From positions 1 through 33,874 of the IMG/VR virus record IMGVR_UViG_3300046001_003464: a stretch of DNA of 33,874 nt; one strand, given 5' to 3'. Of the stretch, positions 23,589 to 31,736 are shown piece by piece. The notes beneath the pieces are model-generated. The model searched no databases, was not told the origin of the DNA, and saw only the letters and a list, made by a program, of their open reading frames with translations. Source of the DNA: a virus. The first letter of the stretch is position 1. Each line of letters starts with the position of its first letter. Both the position numbers and the translations under genes were made by a program.

Positions 23589-26132
23589 ATGGATAAAAAG
23601 TTTTTTATCACTACTGACGATATTACAGTAAAAGGCATTACTGACAAGCAATTTAAAATTGCGGGTTATGCCAATACTAGTGAAAAAGACAGAACTGGTG
23701 ATATTGTACTACCGGAAGCGTGGACTAAAGGAATTGATAACTTTAGACGTAATCCTATCCTACTATACCAACACGATCATGGAAAGCCTATTGGTCGAGT
23801 AAACGCAGTAACAGTAGATAAAAAAGGTATTTTTGTTGAAGCAAGTGTTAGTGAAGCTGCTGAGCGTCAACACGGAATCAAAACTCTAATCTCTGATGGC
23901 GTGTTAAAAAGTTTTAGCGTAGGCTTTAGAGTTAAAGATGCAGACTACGATAAGCGTACAGATACGTTTTTTATTAAAGATGTAGAACTGCTAGAAATTT
24001 CAGTAGTAAGCGTTCCTGCAAATCAAAATTCATTATTCTCAGTGCGCAAAAGCTTTGAAAACGATAGCGCTTATGAGGAATTTAAAACTAAGTTTGCAGT
24101 AGAAGAGCAGGCAGAAGAAACTAAAGCTAGTGAGCCTACGGAAGAGCGTGAAGTAACTCCTGAAGATCCCATGAAGCAGATTCCTTTTGTAAACCTACTA
24201 AGTGAAGATACTTCTAAAATTACTACTAAAACTTATGTTGTAATTGAAGGCAAAAGATATATAACTTCTCAAATAGCTACTGCTGAGAATCCTACCTTTA
24301 AATTTGTACAGTGCGATATAAATGGGTCTAACGGAGAAAACACACTGTCAATTCCTGCAACAGAAATTACTGTGTTAAACTACTGGGACCTAGGAACAGA
24401 ATTTGATATTACACTACACGTAAACTCTGACAACACTTTTAGCGAAGAAGAGCAAGTAGCTCTTATTAGCAAGTTTAAAAGTATTATAAATCTTAAGGAA
24501 CTAGACCTTATTCAATTAAAAGCTGATCCTGAGATTGTTTCTAACAAAAAACTACAAAGAGCCTTAAATGACTCTATTAATCTTGTAAGTTTAGGCTATT
24601 CTGAGTGGAATAATTCCCACTTTAGTTTAGCAAATAAAATCTGTATGGTTGTTGAGACTCTAAAGCGTCTTCCGCAGGAAAGCAGCAGAGATCTTATGTT
24701 AAAAGTATATGGCCATAATATACACAAAACTCTAGAGGAGAAAAAAACTATGACTACTGAAAACGTAGGTGAACCAATTAAGCTTGATACAAAAGCTTCT
24801 ACTGCTGAGGTAACTACCAAAGCTGCGCCAGCTCATGTATCAGAGCCTCGTGTAGCCCAACTCGTTGAGAAAGCGGGTGAGGCCGTACTTAAAGCAGAAG
24901 CTGCTGAGTACCGTGCACAAGAAACCAACAGCGCTCCCGATACTCGCGTAATGGAAGAGCTAGCAGAACTTCGCGGACAGCTAAAAGCCTATCGCGAGCA
25001 AATCAATTCTGCTCAAACTAGCAAAATGCATTATCAGGAAAGTGCACGTACACAAGCACAATTTACTGATATTGAAAAAGCTAATGCCGTATTCCTAGCC
25101 AAAGCACTTAACAAGTGGAACGTATTTGATACTAAACTAGGCGACCGCATGAAAGCTGTTCTCACTGACAGCAACCTAAACGAAGCTTTTAGTGTTAACG
25201 TTTACAATGAAATGCAACAGCAACTAGTAGTAGCTCCAATGTTTAATCGCATTGAAGTAAACTCAAAAGATTTCCGTATTCCAGTTGCTGACGAAGATAC
25301 TTCAGACTTCGTAGCCCAGTTCCCAAGCGGCTCATTTGCCACTGGTGTAACTGATACTACTACTGTACCAACTTCACGTCAGGCTCAGATTGGTGCTGTC
25401 ACTCTCAGCCCCAAGAAGTTCATGGTATCTACTCACATCGCAAAAGACGAAGAAGAAGATACAATTCTTCCACTTCTTGACTTCCTACGTCAAGCCGCTA
25501 CTCGTCGTCTAGCTCGCGGTATTGATAAAGCACTTCTACGCGGTAACGGAAGCCTAAGCGCTTTCTCAAGTTCAAACACTCTAACTGCTGCTGGAGCATA
25601 TCCTTCAGTTATTAAAGGCGTTGTAGAGCTTGCTGCTGCTGTCGGAGGACTCGTATCAAAGACAGGTACTACTATTGATAAAGCTGACCCAAGCGATATC
25701 GCCGCTTCTCGTATTAAACTAGGAAAGTACGGCCTAGCTCTAGGAAGCAACCTAGCTTATATCACTTCAGTAGAAGGATATAACAACCTAGTTACTAATA
25801 CTGATTTCCAGACTGTTGATAAGTTTGGAGCTCAAGCCACTTACCTAACTGGTAGCGTCGGCGCAATATACGGTATTCCAATCTTCATTTCTGAGTTTAT
25901 GGATACTGCTTCAGCTGCTGATTCAAACCTAGGTATTCTAGTTTACAAGCCAGGCTTCATCCTTGGTGAGCGTCGTGCAATGGAACTAGAGAGTGAGTAT
26001 CTACCACAGCAGCAAGTAACTGCTATGTATCTCAGCACTCGTATGGACTTCAAAGCCCTTACAACTGTTGCTGACGCTGCTCTTAGCGCTCGTTACTCAT
26101 ATGCTTCACTCATCACTACTGCTAGCTCATAA
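23589..26132 (+). CDS. Fused prohead protease and major capsid protein
   Basis: I start at ATG 23589, nine bases after GAGGAG (23574-23579); a GTG at 23559 is unsupported. The 847-aa chain has an HK97-type prohead protease (residues ~5-155: FKIAGYAN, LLYQHDHGKPIG with the catalytic His, LKSFSVGF with the likely Ser, EISVVSVPAN). An unassigned segment follows (~170-385), then a coiled-coil scaffold-like stretch (~405-480: VMEELAELRGQL) and the HK97-fold capsid protein to the end (VAPMFNRIEV ... YLPQQQVTAMYLSTRMDFK). An internal start at 24750 could make capsid protein alone. Protease normally cuts between scaffold and capsid. A hairpin terminator follows. Confidence 0.9.
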   Translation: MDKKFFITTDDITVKGITDKQFKIAGYANTSEKDRTGDIVLPEAWTKGIDNFRRNPILLYQHDHGKPIGRVNAVTVDKKGIFVEASVSEAAERQHGIKTLISDGVLKSFSVGFRVKDADYDKRTDTFFIKDVELLEISVVSVPANQNSLFSVRKSFENDSAYEEFKTKFAVEEQAEETKASEPTEEREVTPEDPMKQIPFVNLLSEDTSKITTKTYVVIEGKRYITSQIATAENPTFKFVQCDINGSNGENTLSIPATEITVLNYWDLGTEFDITLHVNSDNTFSEEEQVALISKFKSIINLKELDLIQLKADPEIVSNKKLQRALNDSINLVSLGYSEWNNSHFSLANKICMVVETLKRLPQESSRDLMLKVYGHNIHKTLEEKKTMTTENVGEPIKLDTKASTAEVTTKAAPAHVSEPRVAQLVEKAGEAVLKAEAAEYRAQETNSAPDTRVMEELAELRGQLKAYREQINSAQTSKMHYQESARTQAQFTDIEKANAVFLAKALNKWNVFDTKLGDRMKAVLTDSNLNEAFSVNVYNEMQQQLVVAPMFNRIEVNSKDFRIPVADEDTSDFVAQFPSGSFATGVTDTTTVPTSRQAQIGAVTLSPKKFMVSTHIAKDEEEDTILPLLDFLRQAATRRLARGIDKALLRGNGSLSAFSSSNTLTAAGAYPSVIKGVVELAAAVGGLVSKTGTTIDKADPSDIAASRIKLGKYGLALGSNLAYITSVEGYNNLVTNTDFQTVDKFGAQATYLTGSVGAIYGIPIFISEFMDTASAADSNLGILVYKPGFILGERRAMELESEYLPQQQVTAMYLSTRMDFKALTTVADAALSARYSYASLITTASS
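24734..24752 (+). promoter_or_regulatory. Internal ribosome-binding site and in-frame start for the capsid part
   Basis: AGAGGAG (24734-24740), nine bases, then ATG (24750-24752) in the same frame as the fusion gene. It is as good as the site at the gene's own start, with the same spacing. Use would give a 460-aa protein, starting MTTENVGEPIKLD, that holds the scaffold-like and capsid parts without protease. Confidence 0.65.
24750..26132 (+). CDS. Major capsid protein from an internal start (nested product)
   Basis: This is the 460-aa reading from the internal ATG at residue 388 of the fusion. It starts with a ~45-residue flexible stretch, then a helical Glu/Ala/Arg-rich region (VEKAGEAVLKAEAAEYR, ELAELRGQLKAYREQ) like the delta/scaffold domain of HK97 capsid proteins. 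The capsid fold follows. About 300-400 copies of capsid protein are needed per head but only a few dozen proteases, so a second, protease-free product would solve the dosage problem. Supported by the AGAGGAG signal; not proven. Confidence 0.55.
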   Translation: MTTENVGEPIKLDTKASTAEVTTKAAPAHVSEPRVAQLVEKAGEAVLKAEAAEYRAQETNSAPDTRVMEELAELRGQLKAYREQINSAQTSKMHYQESARTQAQFTDIEKANAVFLAKALNKWNVFDTKLGDRMKAVLTDSNLNEAFSVNVYNEMQQQLVVAPMFNRIEVNSKDFRIPVADEDTSDFVAQFPSGSFATGVTDTTTVPTSRQAQIGAVTLSPKKFMVSTHIAKDEEEDTILPLLDFLRQAATRRLARGIDKALLRGNGSLSAFSSSNTLTAAGAYPSVIKGVVELAAAVGGLVSKTGTTIDKADPSDIAASRIKLGKYGLALGSNLAYITSVEGYNNLVTNTDFQTVDKFGAQATYLTGSVGAIYGIPIFISEFMDTASAADSNLGILVYKPGFILGERRAMELESEYLPQQQVTAMYLSTRMDFKALTTVADAALSARYSYASLITTASS

Positions 26133-26163
26133 TACTGGTTATTATAACTAGTCGGTTATAGGA

Positions 26164-26195
26164 GGGGGAGGGCACAGCCCTCCCCCTTATTTCTT
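26164..26195 (+). terminator. Rho-independent terminator after the capsid gene
   Basis: GGGGGAGGGC (26164-26173), loop ACA, GCCCTCCCCC (26177-26186): a perfect 10-bp GC-rich stem with a 3-base loop, then TTATTTCTT. It lies 31 bases after the capsid stop and would cap the transcript of the most highly needed protein. Confidence 0.85.
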
Positions 26196-26207
26196 ATTGG
26201 GATATCC

Positions 26208-26924
26208 ATGTTAAAACACCATATTTGTCACATACATTGTTTAGACCATCCTAGTGTATTTAAAGTAGTATCTTACGCGTCTAAATATCGAGCACTATTT
26301 AATGGGGTTAAAATTGCCACACTAATAAAAGTAACTCCAGAAAAAGATATTTATGATCGAGTGTATTCTATTTTAACTAAACTAGGATATGAAGTTATTA
26401 CTGTTCAGAATTCCTCACTTAGAGAAGCAGGTCACTTTTTTAATGTTAGCCTACCTCTACTTTTAGAAAAAACTTCAGAAGGATTACTATATTATTCACA
26501 CTCTAAAGGTACCTCGTACCACCCAGATTCTGAAGACGGTAAAGCTACTTCTTTGTGGACTGACGTATTGTACCACTATACTCTAGACCAGGTTTCTAAA
26601 TTTCCTTTTGAGGATAAAAAATATAAAACCTTTGGTTCGTGTATTATTAAAAGCAAAAACTTCTTAAAACCTTTTACGCTAGGAGAAGAGTATAGCTATT
26701 TGGGCACCTTCTTCTGGATACGGATAGAGGATTTAAAAGATAAAGAATTTACTCCTGAGGCTTCTGTATTTTATTTAGAAGCTTTACCGGGGCTAATAAG
26801 TAAAGTGACTCAGGCATATAACTTAGGTCCTATTTTTTATAAGCTAGAGAGTCCTTATAAATTAGAGTCATGGCAGAAGAAAGGTATAGAGTATGGATTT
26901 CCAAGCAAAAATGATGCTAATTGA
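26208..26924 (+). CDS. YSHSKG-motif protein, possibly glycosyltransferase-like
   Basis: This 238-aa soluble protein begins with ICHIHCLDHP and a likely alpha/beta N-terminal half. It contains LLYYSHSKGTSY at ~93-104, then LWTDVLYHYTLDQ and YLGTFFWIRIEDL. I associate (Y/F)xHxKG followed by a W...Y helix with uncharacterised glycosyltransferase-like proteins, but cannot name the family with certainty. It is not a standard head gene, yet lies between the capsid terminator and the connector genes. Its end overlaps the next gene by 32 bases. Alternative: unknown virion or host-interaction protein. Confidence 0.5.
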   Translation: MLKHHICHIHCLDHPSVFKVVSYASKYRALFNGVKIATLIKVTPEKDIYDRVYSILTKLGYEVITVQNSSLREAGHFFNVSLPLLLEKTSEGLLYYSHSKGTSYHPDSEDGKATSLWTDVLYHYTLDQVSKFPFEDKKYKTFGSCIIKSKNFLKPFTLGEEYSYLGTFFWIRIEDLKDKEFTPEASVFYLEALPGLISKVTQAYNLGPIFYKLESPYKLESWQKKGIEYGFPSKNDAN

Positions 26925-27177
26925 AATAGCTCGTCGGCAATATATTACTTTCGAGAATGAATTTAGAGAATACTTAGCTGCTGGAAATTCCTTTAATGGG
27001 GCTTATAACCATTTTACTCTAGCGGATATTGAAGCCCATAAAGAAAAATCTGACCTTTATAATCAATTACTAGCTTGGGAGATAAAACATGCAAGTACAA
27101 GAGACTCTTCACCAATAAGACTTACTACTCACTCTATTGTAAAAAATTTGGAGAAATTAGATGGCGAACTTAGTTAA
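26893..27177 (+). CDS. 94-aa protein of unknown function between capsid and connector
   Basis: Start ATG 26893 (MDFQAKMMLIEIARRQ) lies in the end of the previous gene behind AGAAAGG. The product is helical and charged (FENEFREYL, DIEAHKEKSDLYNQLLAWE) without membrane segments. It overlaps the connector gene by 17 bases. Small proteins in this position can be head-stabilising or connector-assembly proteins, but I do not recognise it. Confidence 0.6.
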   Translation: MDFQAKMMLIEIARRQYITFENEFREYLAAGNSFNGAYNHFTLADIEAHKEKSDLYNQLLAWEIKHASTRDSSPIRLTTHSIVKNLEKLDGELS

Positions 27178-28435
27178 CCTGTCCGAGATTAAAGACTTTC
27201 TCGTTATAAAAACTATTAATACAGATGAAGACGGTCGCCTGGCTAATATTGCAACTCAGGTTACCGCTTTAGTAGAATCATATTGTGGGCGAACCTTTGA
27301 AGCTAATAACTATATAGAATACTTTGATGGCGGTATCTCTTCTGTTTTTGTATCCTATCCGCCGATTAACCGTGTAGATGAAGTATCTCACTATGATGGC
27401 AAAGACTACCAAATTTTAGGAGGTCCGGGAACAAACGGAGAGCCTATTATTATAGAAGGTCAGTCTCATACTATTTCTAACTACGGGAATCCAGTATTAA
27501 AAACTCGTGTTAAAAAGTTTAATCGTTCTAGTGCGAGATTTGATGGGTCTAGCTATCTAGTAACAGATTCTACTTCAGACTGGGATTTAGGAGTAGACCC
27601 TTTTACTATAGAAGTGCAAGCACGTTTTGACAGTGTTACTTCTAACGTACACACTTTACTCAGTAGCGGTAGTGCAAATAATTACTGGGAACTTTCAGTT
27701 GACTTTAATTCAACAGGGTTTAGATTTTTAACAGTTGTTGACGGAGTAGAAACTATAGTAGCACGTCAAGGGGCAAATACCGGATATAGCGCTAACCAGT
27801 TTTACCATTTAGCACTAGTTAGAGACGCTACTAATATTAAGTTGTATCGAAATGGAACTAGTGTGGCAACTCTTGCTACTGCAAACTCTATTCCCAACTT
27901 TAACACTGGTCTATATATAGGTAAAGGAATAAGTTCTAACTACCTAACTGGCTATTTAGATGATTTAAAAATTAGTCATATAGCAGAATATACTTCTAAT
28001 TTTACAGCCCCCACGTACCCAACTAGGCAAAATGAGAATACTAAACTCCTAATGCGCTTTGATGGGTCAGATAACTCAACAGCTATGACAGATGTTTCCA
28101 GGCGGGTTAACGAATATTCTTTCTACTCCACTACCGGAGAGATTAGTTTTAATACTGGAGATGGTGGTGGCACTCCAAAACTTAGCTTCTTCAGACCTCT
28201 AAAGTTTAATAACTATCCTAATGGTATAAAAGTATATTATAACGGAGGATATACTACTATACCTTCTGATTTAAAACTAGCAGCTCTTGAGATGATAAAA
28301 GTAGTATACAAAGGTAGATCAGGTAGCGATAGAGTTACGATGCAGGGTGAAACAACTAGCTCTTACAAATTGGGTATTGATGATTTTCCACCTCAAGTGC
28401 GCCGCATACTAAATCTTTATAGGTTAGTTGAATAA
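27161..28435 (+). CDS. Head-tail connector with inserted LamG-like domain
   Basis: This 424-aa protein opens like gp6-type head-tail connectors (LSEIKDFLVI, then LANIATQVTALVESYCGRTFE, and SYPPINRVDEV), residues 1-~115. From ~119 to ~315 a different domain intervenes, with features of LamG/concanavalin-like jelly rolls: ARFDGSSYL, PFTIEVQARF, YHLALVRD, IKLYRNGTSV, LYIGKG and YLDDLKIS. Connector sequence then resumes (IKVYYNGGYTTIPSDLKLAALEMIKVVY). The usual connector is a few hundred residues shorter without the insert. GGAG precedes the ATG. It shares one base with the next start (28435). Confidence 0.8.
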   Translation: MANLVNLSEIKDFLVIKTINTDEDGRLANIATQVTALVESYCGRTFEANNYIEYFDGGISSVFVSYPPINRVDEVSHYDGKDYQILGGPGTNGEPIIIEGQSHTISNYGNPVLKTRVKKFNRSSARFDGSSYLVTDSTSDWDLGVDPFTIEVQARFDSVTSNVHTLLSSGSANNYWELSVDFNSTGFRFLTVVDGVETIVARQGANTGYSANQFYHLALVRDATNIKLYRNGTSVATLATANSIPNFNTGLYIGKGISSNYLTGYLDDLKISHIAEYTSNFTAPTYPTRQNENTKLLMRFDGSDNSTAMTDVSRRVNEYSFYSTTGEISFNTGDGGGTPKLSFFRPLKFNNYPNGIKVYYNGGYTTIPSDLKLAALEMIKVVYKGRSGSDRVTMQGETTSSYKLGIDDFPPQVRRILNLYRLVE

Positions 28436-29796
28436 TGGCAGAGCCTGTTTTTTCTATTTCAAACTTTGTAATTGTTAATGATAGACGATTTGCACTTGCT
28501 AGTATCTTTAGCTCTAGGCTCTCTAGTACTGCTATTGCGTTAGAAAAACAGGGTAAATCAGATCTCAGTACTGCTATTAGATCTTTAGCCACTAAGTCTT
28601 ATGGTGCCGTAGAGGCTGGCATAGCTAACGCTACTGGGTCCAGAAAAGTACAAGAAGTTGCCGGAAGAGGTCTAAAAGTAGACCTGATAAAAGTAAATAC
28701 TGTTAGTGGTGGTATCGAAACTCAAGAAATTAAGGCGTCTTTACTTAAGTATATCTTAAGCGCTTCTCGAGAGATTACTCCTAAGAGAGAACGAGCAATT
28801 GAATTAGGAACCCCTGTTACTATCGGTAGAGAAGGGGCTAAGGAATTAACTGTCAGTTACTCGGTAAATCCAGACACTGGAGCTATCCAAGAAGATGTTC
28901 AACCTATAGATAACTCGGAGAGATTTGTAGAGTACTATAAGAATAGCCTAGGTAAATTAAAAGAGCATTTAATGGCTCCTAGTAAACAAAAAAATCCCAG
29001 TTTACGAAAAATATTGCAAGCTATCTCTAAAAATCTAACTACTAAAGCACTTACCCTTACAATTCCTATGACTATTAACGGTAAGCAAACGGCTATCACC
29101 ACTTTGCAATTTAAAAGAGATTTTATCCTACGTACTGCAAGAATTAGACTTTCAAAAGATGGAACTTCCATTGACATTAAATTTGCCTATCCACAGTCTA
29201 TTTTAAATCAGGCATTAGCAGAAGTTTCAAAGAGATCTGATTTTAAAGAGGCGTATACAGATTTTAATTCTAATTTTGAAAAGATAGTCCAAAAAAGACT
29301 AAACGAGCTATCAACAGACCCTCAAGCATTACTGAAGTTACAGAGACTATTCGCTATGATAGATACTCAATTAAAAACTCAGAGTGTGTCTTTCGATATT
29401 AACTATGTTAAAGGTAGTGTATTGGCTTACTCTGGAAGAGCCCAAATATTGACTAGACCTTTTATAGCTCCAGAGGTAGAACGAGAAGAGCGAATTGAAA
29501 AAGAATCTGTAATAGACGTTACAATTCTAGTAAAGGCTAAAGTTAAACAGCGTATGCGTCGTGGAGCAGGAAAACCTAGACCTCCTAAAATTTATGAGCG
29601 TACAGGCGCCTTTCGCAATAGTATTAGAGCATTCTTTAACTTTAAACAGCGTACAGTAGATTACTTTTATGAACCTATATATCAAAGACTTGAAAGATCT
29701 GGATATGAAGTAAATAACCTAGTAGAAGATTCTATTAGGTCTGTTATCCAAGCTAAGTACCGACAGCAAACTCAAACTAGAAGAATAGAACTTTAA
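28435..29796 (+). CDS. Probable neck protein (HK97 gp10-like C-terminus)
   Basis: This 453-aa soluble protein is mostly unassigned. Its C-terminal ~65 residues contain ERTGAFRNSIRAFFN at ~388, resembling the TGxLRxSI element of HK97 gp10-type neck proteins, and the gene lies in the expected place between connector and tail terminator. It is much longer than the usual 120-150 residues. The N-terminal part (SISNFVIVND, then helical LEKQGKSDLSTAIRSLA) is unfamiliar. It could instead be a head-closure protein fused to extra domains. Confidence 0.5.
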   Translation: MAEPVFSISNFVIVNDRRFALASIFSSRLSSTAIALEKQGKSDLSTAIRSLATKSYGAVEAGIANATGSRKVQEVAGRGLKVDLIKVNTVSGGIETQEIKASLLKYILSASREITPKRERAIELGTPVTIGREGAKELTVSYSVNPDTGAIQEDVQPIDNSERFVEYYKNSLGKLKEHLMAPSKQKNPSLRKILQAISKNLTTKALTLTIPMTINGKQTAITTLQFKRDFILRTARIRLSKDGTSIDIKFAYPQSILNQALAEVSKRSDFKEAYTDFNSNFEKIVQKRLNELSTDPQALLKLQRLFAMIDTQLKTQSVSFDINYVKGSVLAYSGRAQILTRPFIAPEVEREERIEKESVIDVTILVKAKVKQRMRRGAGKPRPPKIYERTGAFRNSIRAFFNFKQRTVDYFYEPIYQRLERSGYEVNNLVEDSIRSVIQAKYRQQTQTRRIEL

Positions 29797-29806
29797 AAAA
29801 TAAAAT

Positions 29807-29835
29807 TTGCCAATTATTATTCCACATGATATACT
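29807..29835 (+). promoter_or_regulatory. Sigma70-like promoter before the tail genes
   Basis: TTGCCA (29807-29812, 5 of 6), 17 bases, TATACT (29830-29835, 5 of 6). It fills the 57-base gap before the gene at 29854, which has AAGAAG upstream of its ATG. Well placed to drive the tail genes; activity inferred. Confidence 0.55.
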
Positions 29836-29853
29836 GTAAGAAGAAATAAAAAG

Positions 29854-30303
29854 ATGTCGAACAGAACGCGAATTAATAATTTAATAGTTAACGCTTTAAA
29901 ACAAATAGACGGGCGAGCCTCTCCGTATGATACTGCGTATAATTTTACTACTGATTTGCGTGAAAACGTATATCGAGGCTTAAAATATATAGACGAAATA
30001 AACGATTTTCCGTCTATTTACGCTACTTCAGGGCGAGAAATAAGAAAATTTAATACTAACAATAATACTGAATCTAGGGTTGAATCTACCTTACGTTGTT
30101 ATGTGTATAGTGACGATCCTGTTAACCAAATTAACGATTTGGTTTTGGATGTAGAGCATGTTATATATAACCTAAAAGGTACTCCTGATTTACAACTTTT
30201 TGACGTTAATATATTAACTGTACTAACAGATTCTGGATTGCTTCATCCATACGGTATGGCCGAGATATTTCTTAGTACTCGTTTTGAAATATTTAAAACT
30301 TAA
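29854..30303 (+). CDS. Probable tail terminator / tail completion protein
   Basis: This 149-aa protein starts with a helix carrying IVNALKQIDG, has a beta-rich core (RVESTLRCYVYSDD) and an INDLVLDVEHVIY helix. This pattern and size fit tail-terminator proteins (lambda gpU / HK97 gp11 fold), and the gene sits just before the tail tube gene where these usually lie. No specific catalytic residues apply. It is separated by 14 bases from the tube gene. Confidence 0.6.
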   Translation: MSNRTRINNLIVNALKQIDGRASPYDTAYNFTTDLRENVYRGLKYIDEINDFPSIYATSGREIRKFNTNNNTESRVESTLRCYVYSDDPVNQINDLVLDVEHVIYNLKGTPDLQLFDVNILTVLTDSGLLHPYGMAEIFLSTRFEIFKT

Positions 30304-30317
30304 AGGAGAAAGCTAAA

Positions 30318-31595
30318 ATGGCTTCATCACTAAACCTTCAAAGAAACTCTGAAGTCTATATGTCTACACTAGATATCACTGCTAGTGGCGTAGAGGCTGA
30401 TGATTTTACCCCTACTAACACTTGGAGAGTAGAAGTTCTCGCTGGATACGCAGCCAGTCAATCTTCTGCAACTCAGGATATTACATCACTAGAAAGTGGA
30501 TTAAGTCCTGACCGCAGCACTCAGCGTTTTAACACAGCTATCAACCCCACTGAATGGAACTTCCAGACTTATCTACGTCCTACTGGAGTTCGTAATACTT
30601 CAGGAGCTACAGGTACTGACCCTTCTGGTAACTCTCAGCCTCTAGCTGATTGGTTCCTATGGCAAGCTCTAATGTCAAATACTGCCTGGGCTACTGGAAT
30701 AGGTGCTTCTTCCCAGCTACGAAGCGTTTGGCAACCTGGCGGGCAACTTTCTCTAGGAGCTCGTAACGCTAGTGGCAACGCTGCTGCGCACACCTCTAAC
30801 TTTGCTCGTGCTACTGAGTACCACATGTACATTAAAATGGATAACGTTGTGTACCAGGTAAAGAATGCAACAGTTAATGAAGCATCTATTGATGCTGCGA
30901 TTGACTCTATTGCAACTACTAGCTGGAGTGGTTTTGGTACTAACTTCATTGAACTTACTGGAACTAACCGTGATGAAATTATTTCTGTTATTGGGGGAGT
31001 ACTAAATGATGGTAGCTCTGTAACCGGAAATTCTCATACAGACGCTAATACTGCTGCTGCAGGGTATCACGCGTATGCCAGCTATAACGTAGCAGGGTCT
31101 CTTACAACTAGTGCGTTCATTCAGAATCGTCTAAGTGCTATTGAAGTACAACATGCCGCTGCAGGAGCTTCTGGAAATACTTATACATTCCCAGTAACAG
31201 GGCTTGGATTTACATATTCAAACGCTCTTACCTATCTAACTCCTGAAGAGCTTGCTGCTCTAAACTCCCCAATCGGACAATTTACAGGTTCTAGAACTAT
31301 TACCGGAAACTTCACTGCATATCTACGCGCAGGAGACCAGGAAAGTGCGCAATTCCTACGTAATATCGTTAATGATACTAGAACTAGTATTGCTCAAGTA
31401 AGTAACGCCAACCTAAAAATTGGTGGTGCTTCTGCTCCGTTTGTGGCAGCCTACATGCCTGCTGTGCAGTTTAACTTCCCAACTCACACTGTAGAAGATA
31501 TTATTGGAATCTCAGTAGAATTCCTAGCTCAAGAACCAACCGCTTCAAGAGGTACTGGAAGCGAGCTAACTATGTTCGTATCTGCTGCAGCGTAA
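30318..31595 (+). CDS. Major tail tube protein
   Basis: This 425-aa protein is preceded by AAAGGAG at a good distance, as expected for a protein made in many copies. It starts MASSLNLQRNSEVYM, and residues ~170-205 read YHMYIKMDNVVYQVKNATV then NEASIDAAIDSIATTSWSGFG, which I recognise as the tube-forming core of phage tail tube proteins. The C-terminal half (FTGSRTITGNFTAYLR, PTHTVEDIIGISVEFLAQ) is the rest of the beta-sandwich. Position before the tail chaperone genes agrees. No sheath gene is seen next to it. A structured intergenic region follows. Confidence 0.85.
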   Translation: MASSLNLQRNSEVYMSTLDITASGVEADDFTPTNTWRVEVLAGYAASQSSATQDITSLESGLSPDRSTQRFNTAINPTEWNFQTYLRPTGVRNTSGATGTDPSGNSQPLADWFLWQALMSNTAWATGIGASSQLRSVWQPGGQLSLGARNASGNAAAHTSNFARATEYHMYIKMDNVVYQVKNATVNEASIDAAIDSIATTSWSGFGTNFIELTGTNRDEIISVIGGVLNDGSSVTGNSHTDANTAAAGYHAYASYNVAGSLTTSAFIQNRLSAIEVQHAAAGASGNTYTFPVTGLGFTYSNALTYLTPEELAALNSPIGQFTGSRTITGNFTAYLRAGDQESAQFLRNIVNDTRTSIAQVSNANLKIGGASAPFVAAYMPAVQFNFPTHTVEDIIGISVEFLAQEPTASRGTGSELTMFVSAAA

Positions 31596-31601
31596 TACTT
31601 A

Positions 31602-31631
31602 ATAAACTGCGCTTGAGGGGGCGCGGTTTAT
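31602..31631 (+). ncRNA. Hairpin 1 of an intergenic paired structure
   Basis: ATAAACTGCGC (31602-31612) pairs with GCGCGGTTTAT (31621-31631), 11 bp with one G-U, around the loop TTGAGGGG. No U-run follows, so this alone is a poor terminator. Loop bases TGAGGGG (31614-31620) are complementary to the loop of the next hairpin. Confidence 0.6.
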
Positions 31632-31643
31632 AATAATCTAGAT

Positions 31644-31716
31644 GGGTAGCTACCTCAACAAGCTATTAGAACTCCCCTCACTAATAGCAAGTTGGATATG
31701 GTAGCTACCCTTTTTT
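31644..31716 (+). terminator. Large composite hairpin terminator after the tail tube gene
   Basis: GGGTAGCTACC (31644-31654) pairs perfectly with GGTAGCTACCC (31700-31710), followed by TTTTTT. Inside, CAAC/GTTG (31656-31659 with 31691-31694) and GCTATTAG/CTAATAGC (31662-31669 with 31681-31688) continue the helix, closing an 11-base loop containing CCCCTCA. Probably stops or attenuates transcription between tube and chaperone genes. Confidence 0.8.
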
Positions 31717-31736
31717 CAAAGAAATGAGAGGAAAGA

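Noticed and set aside
31644-31716. tRNA-like element
   Set aside because: The size is near that of a tRNA, but there is one long interrupted helix, no T or D arms, no CCA, and a U-run at the end.
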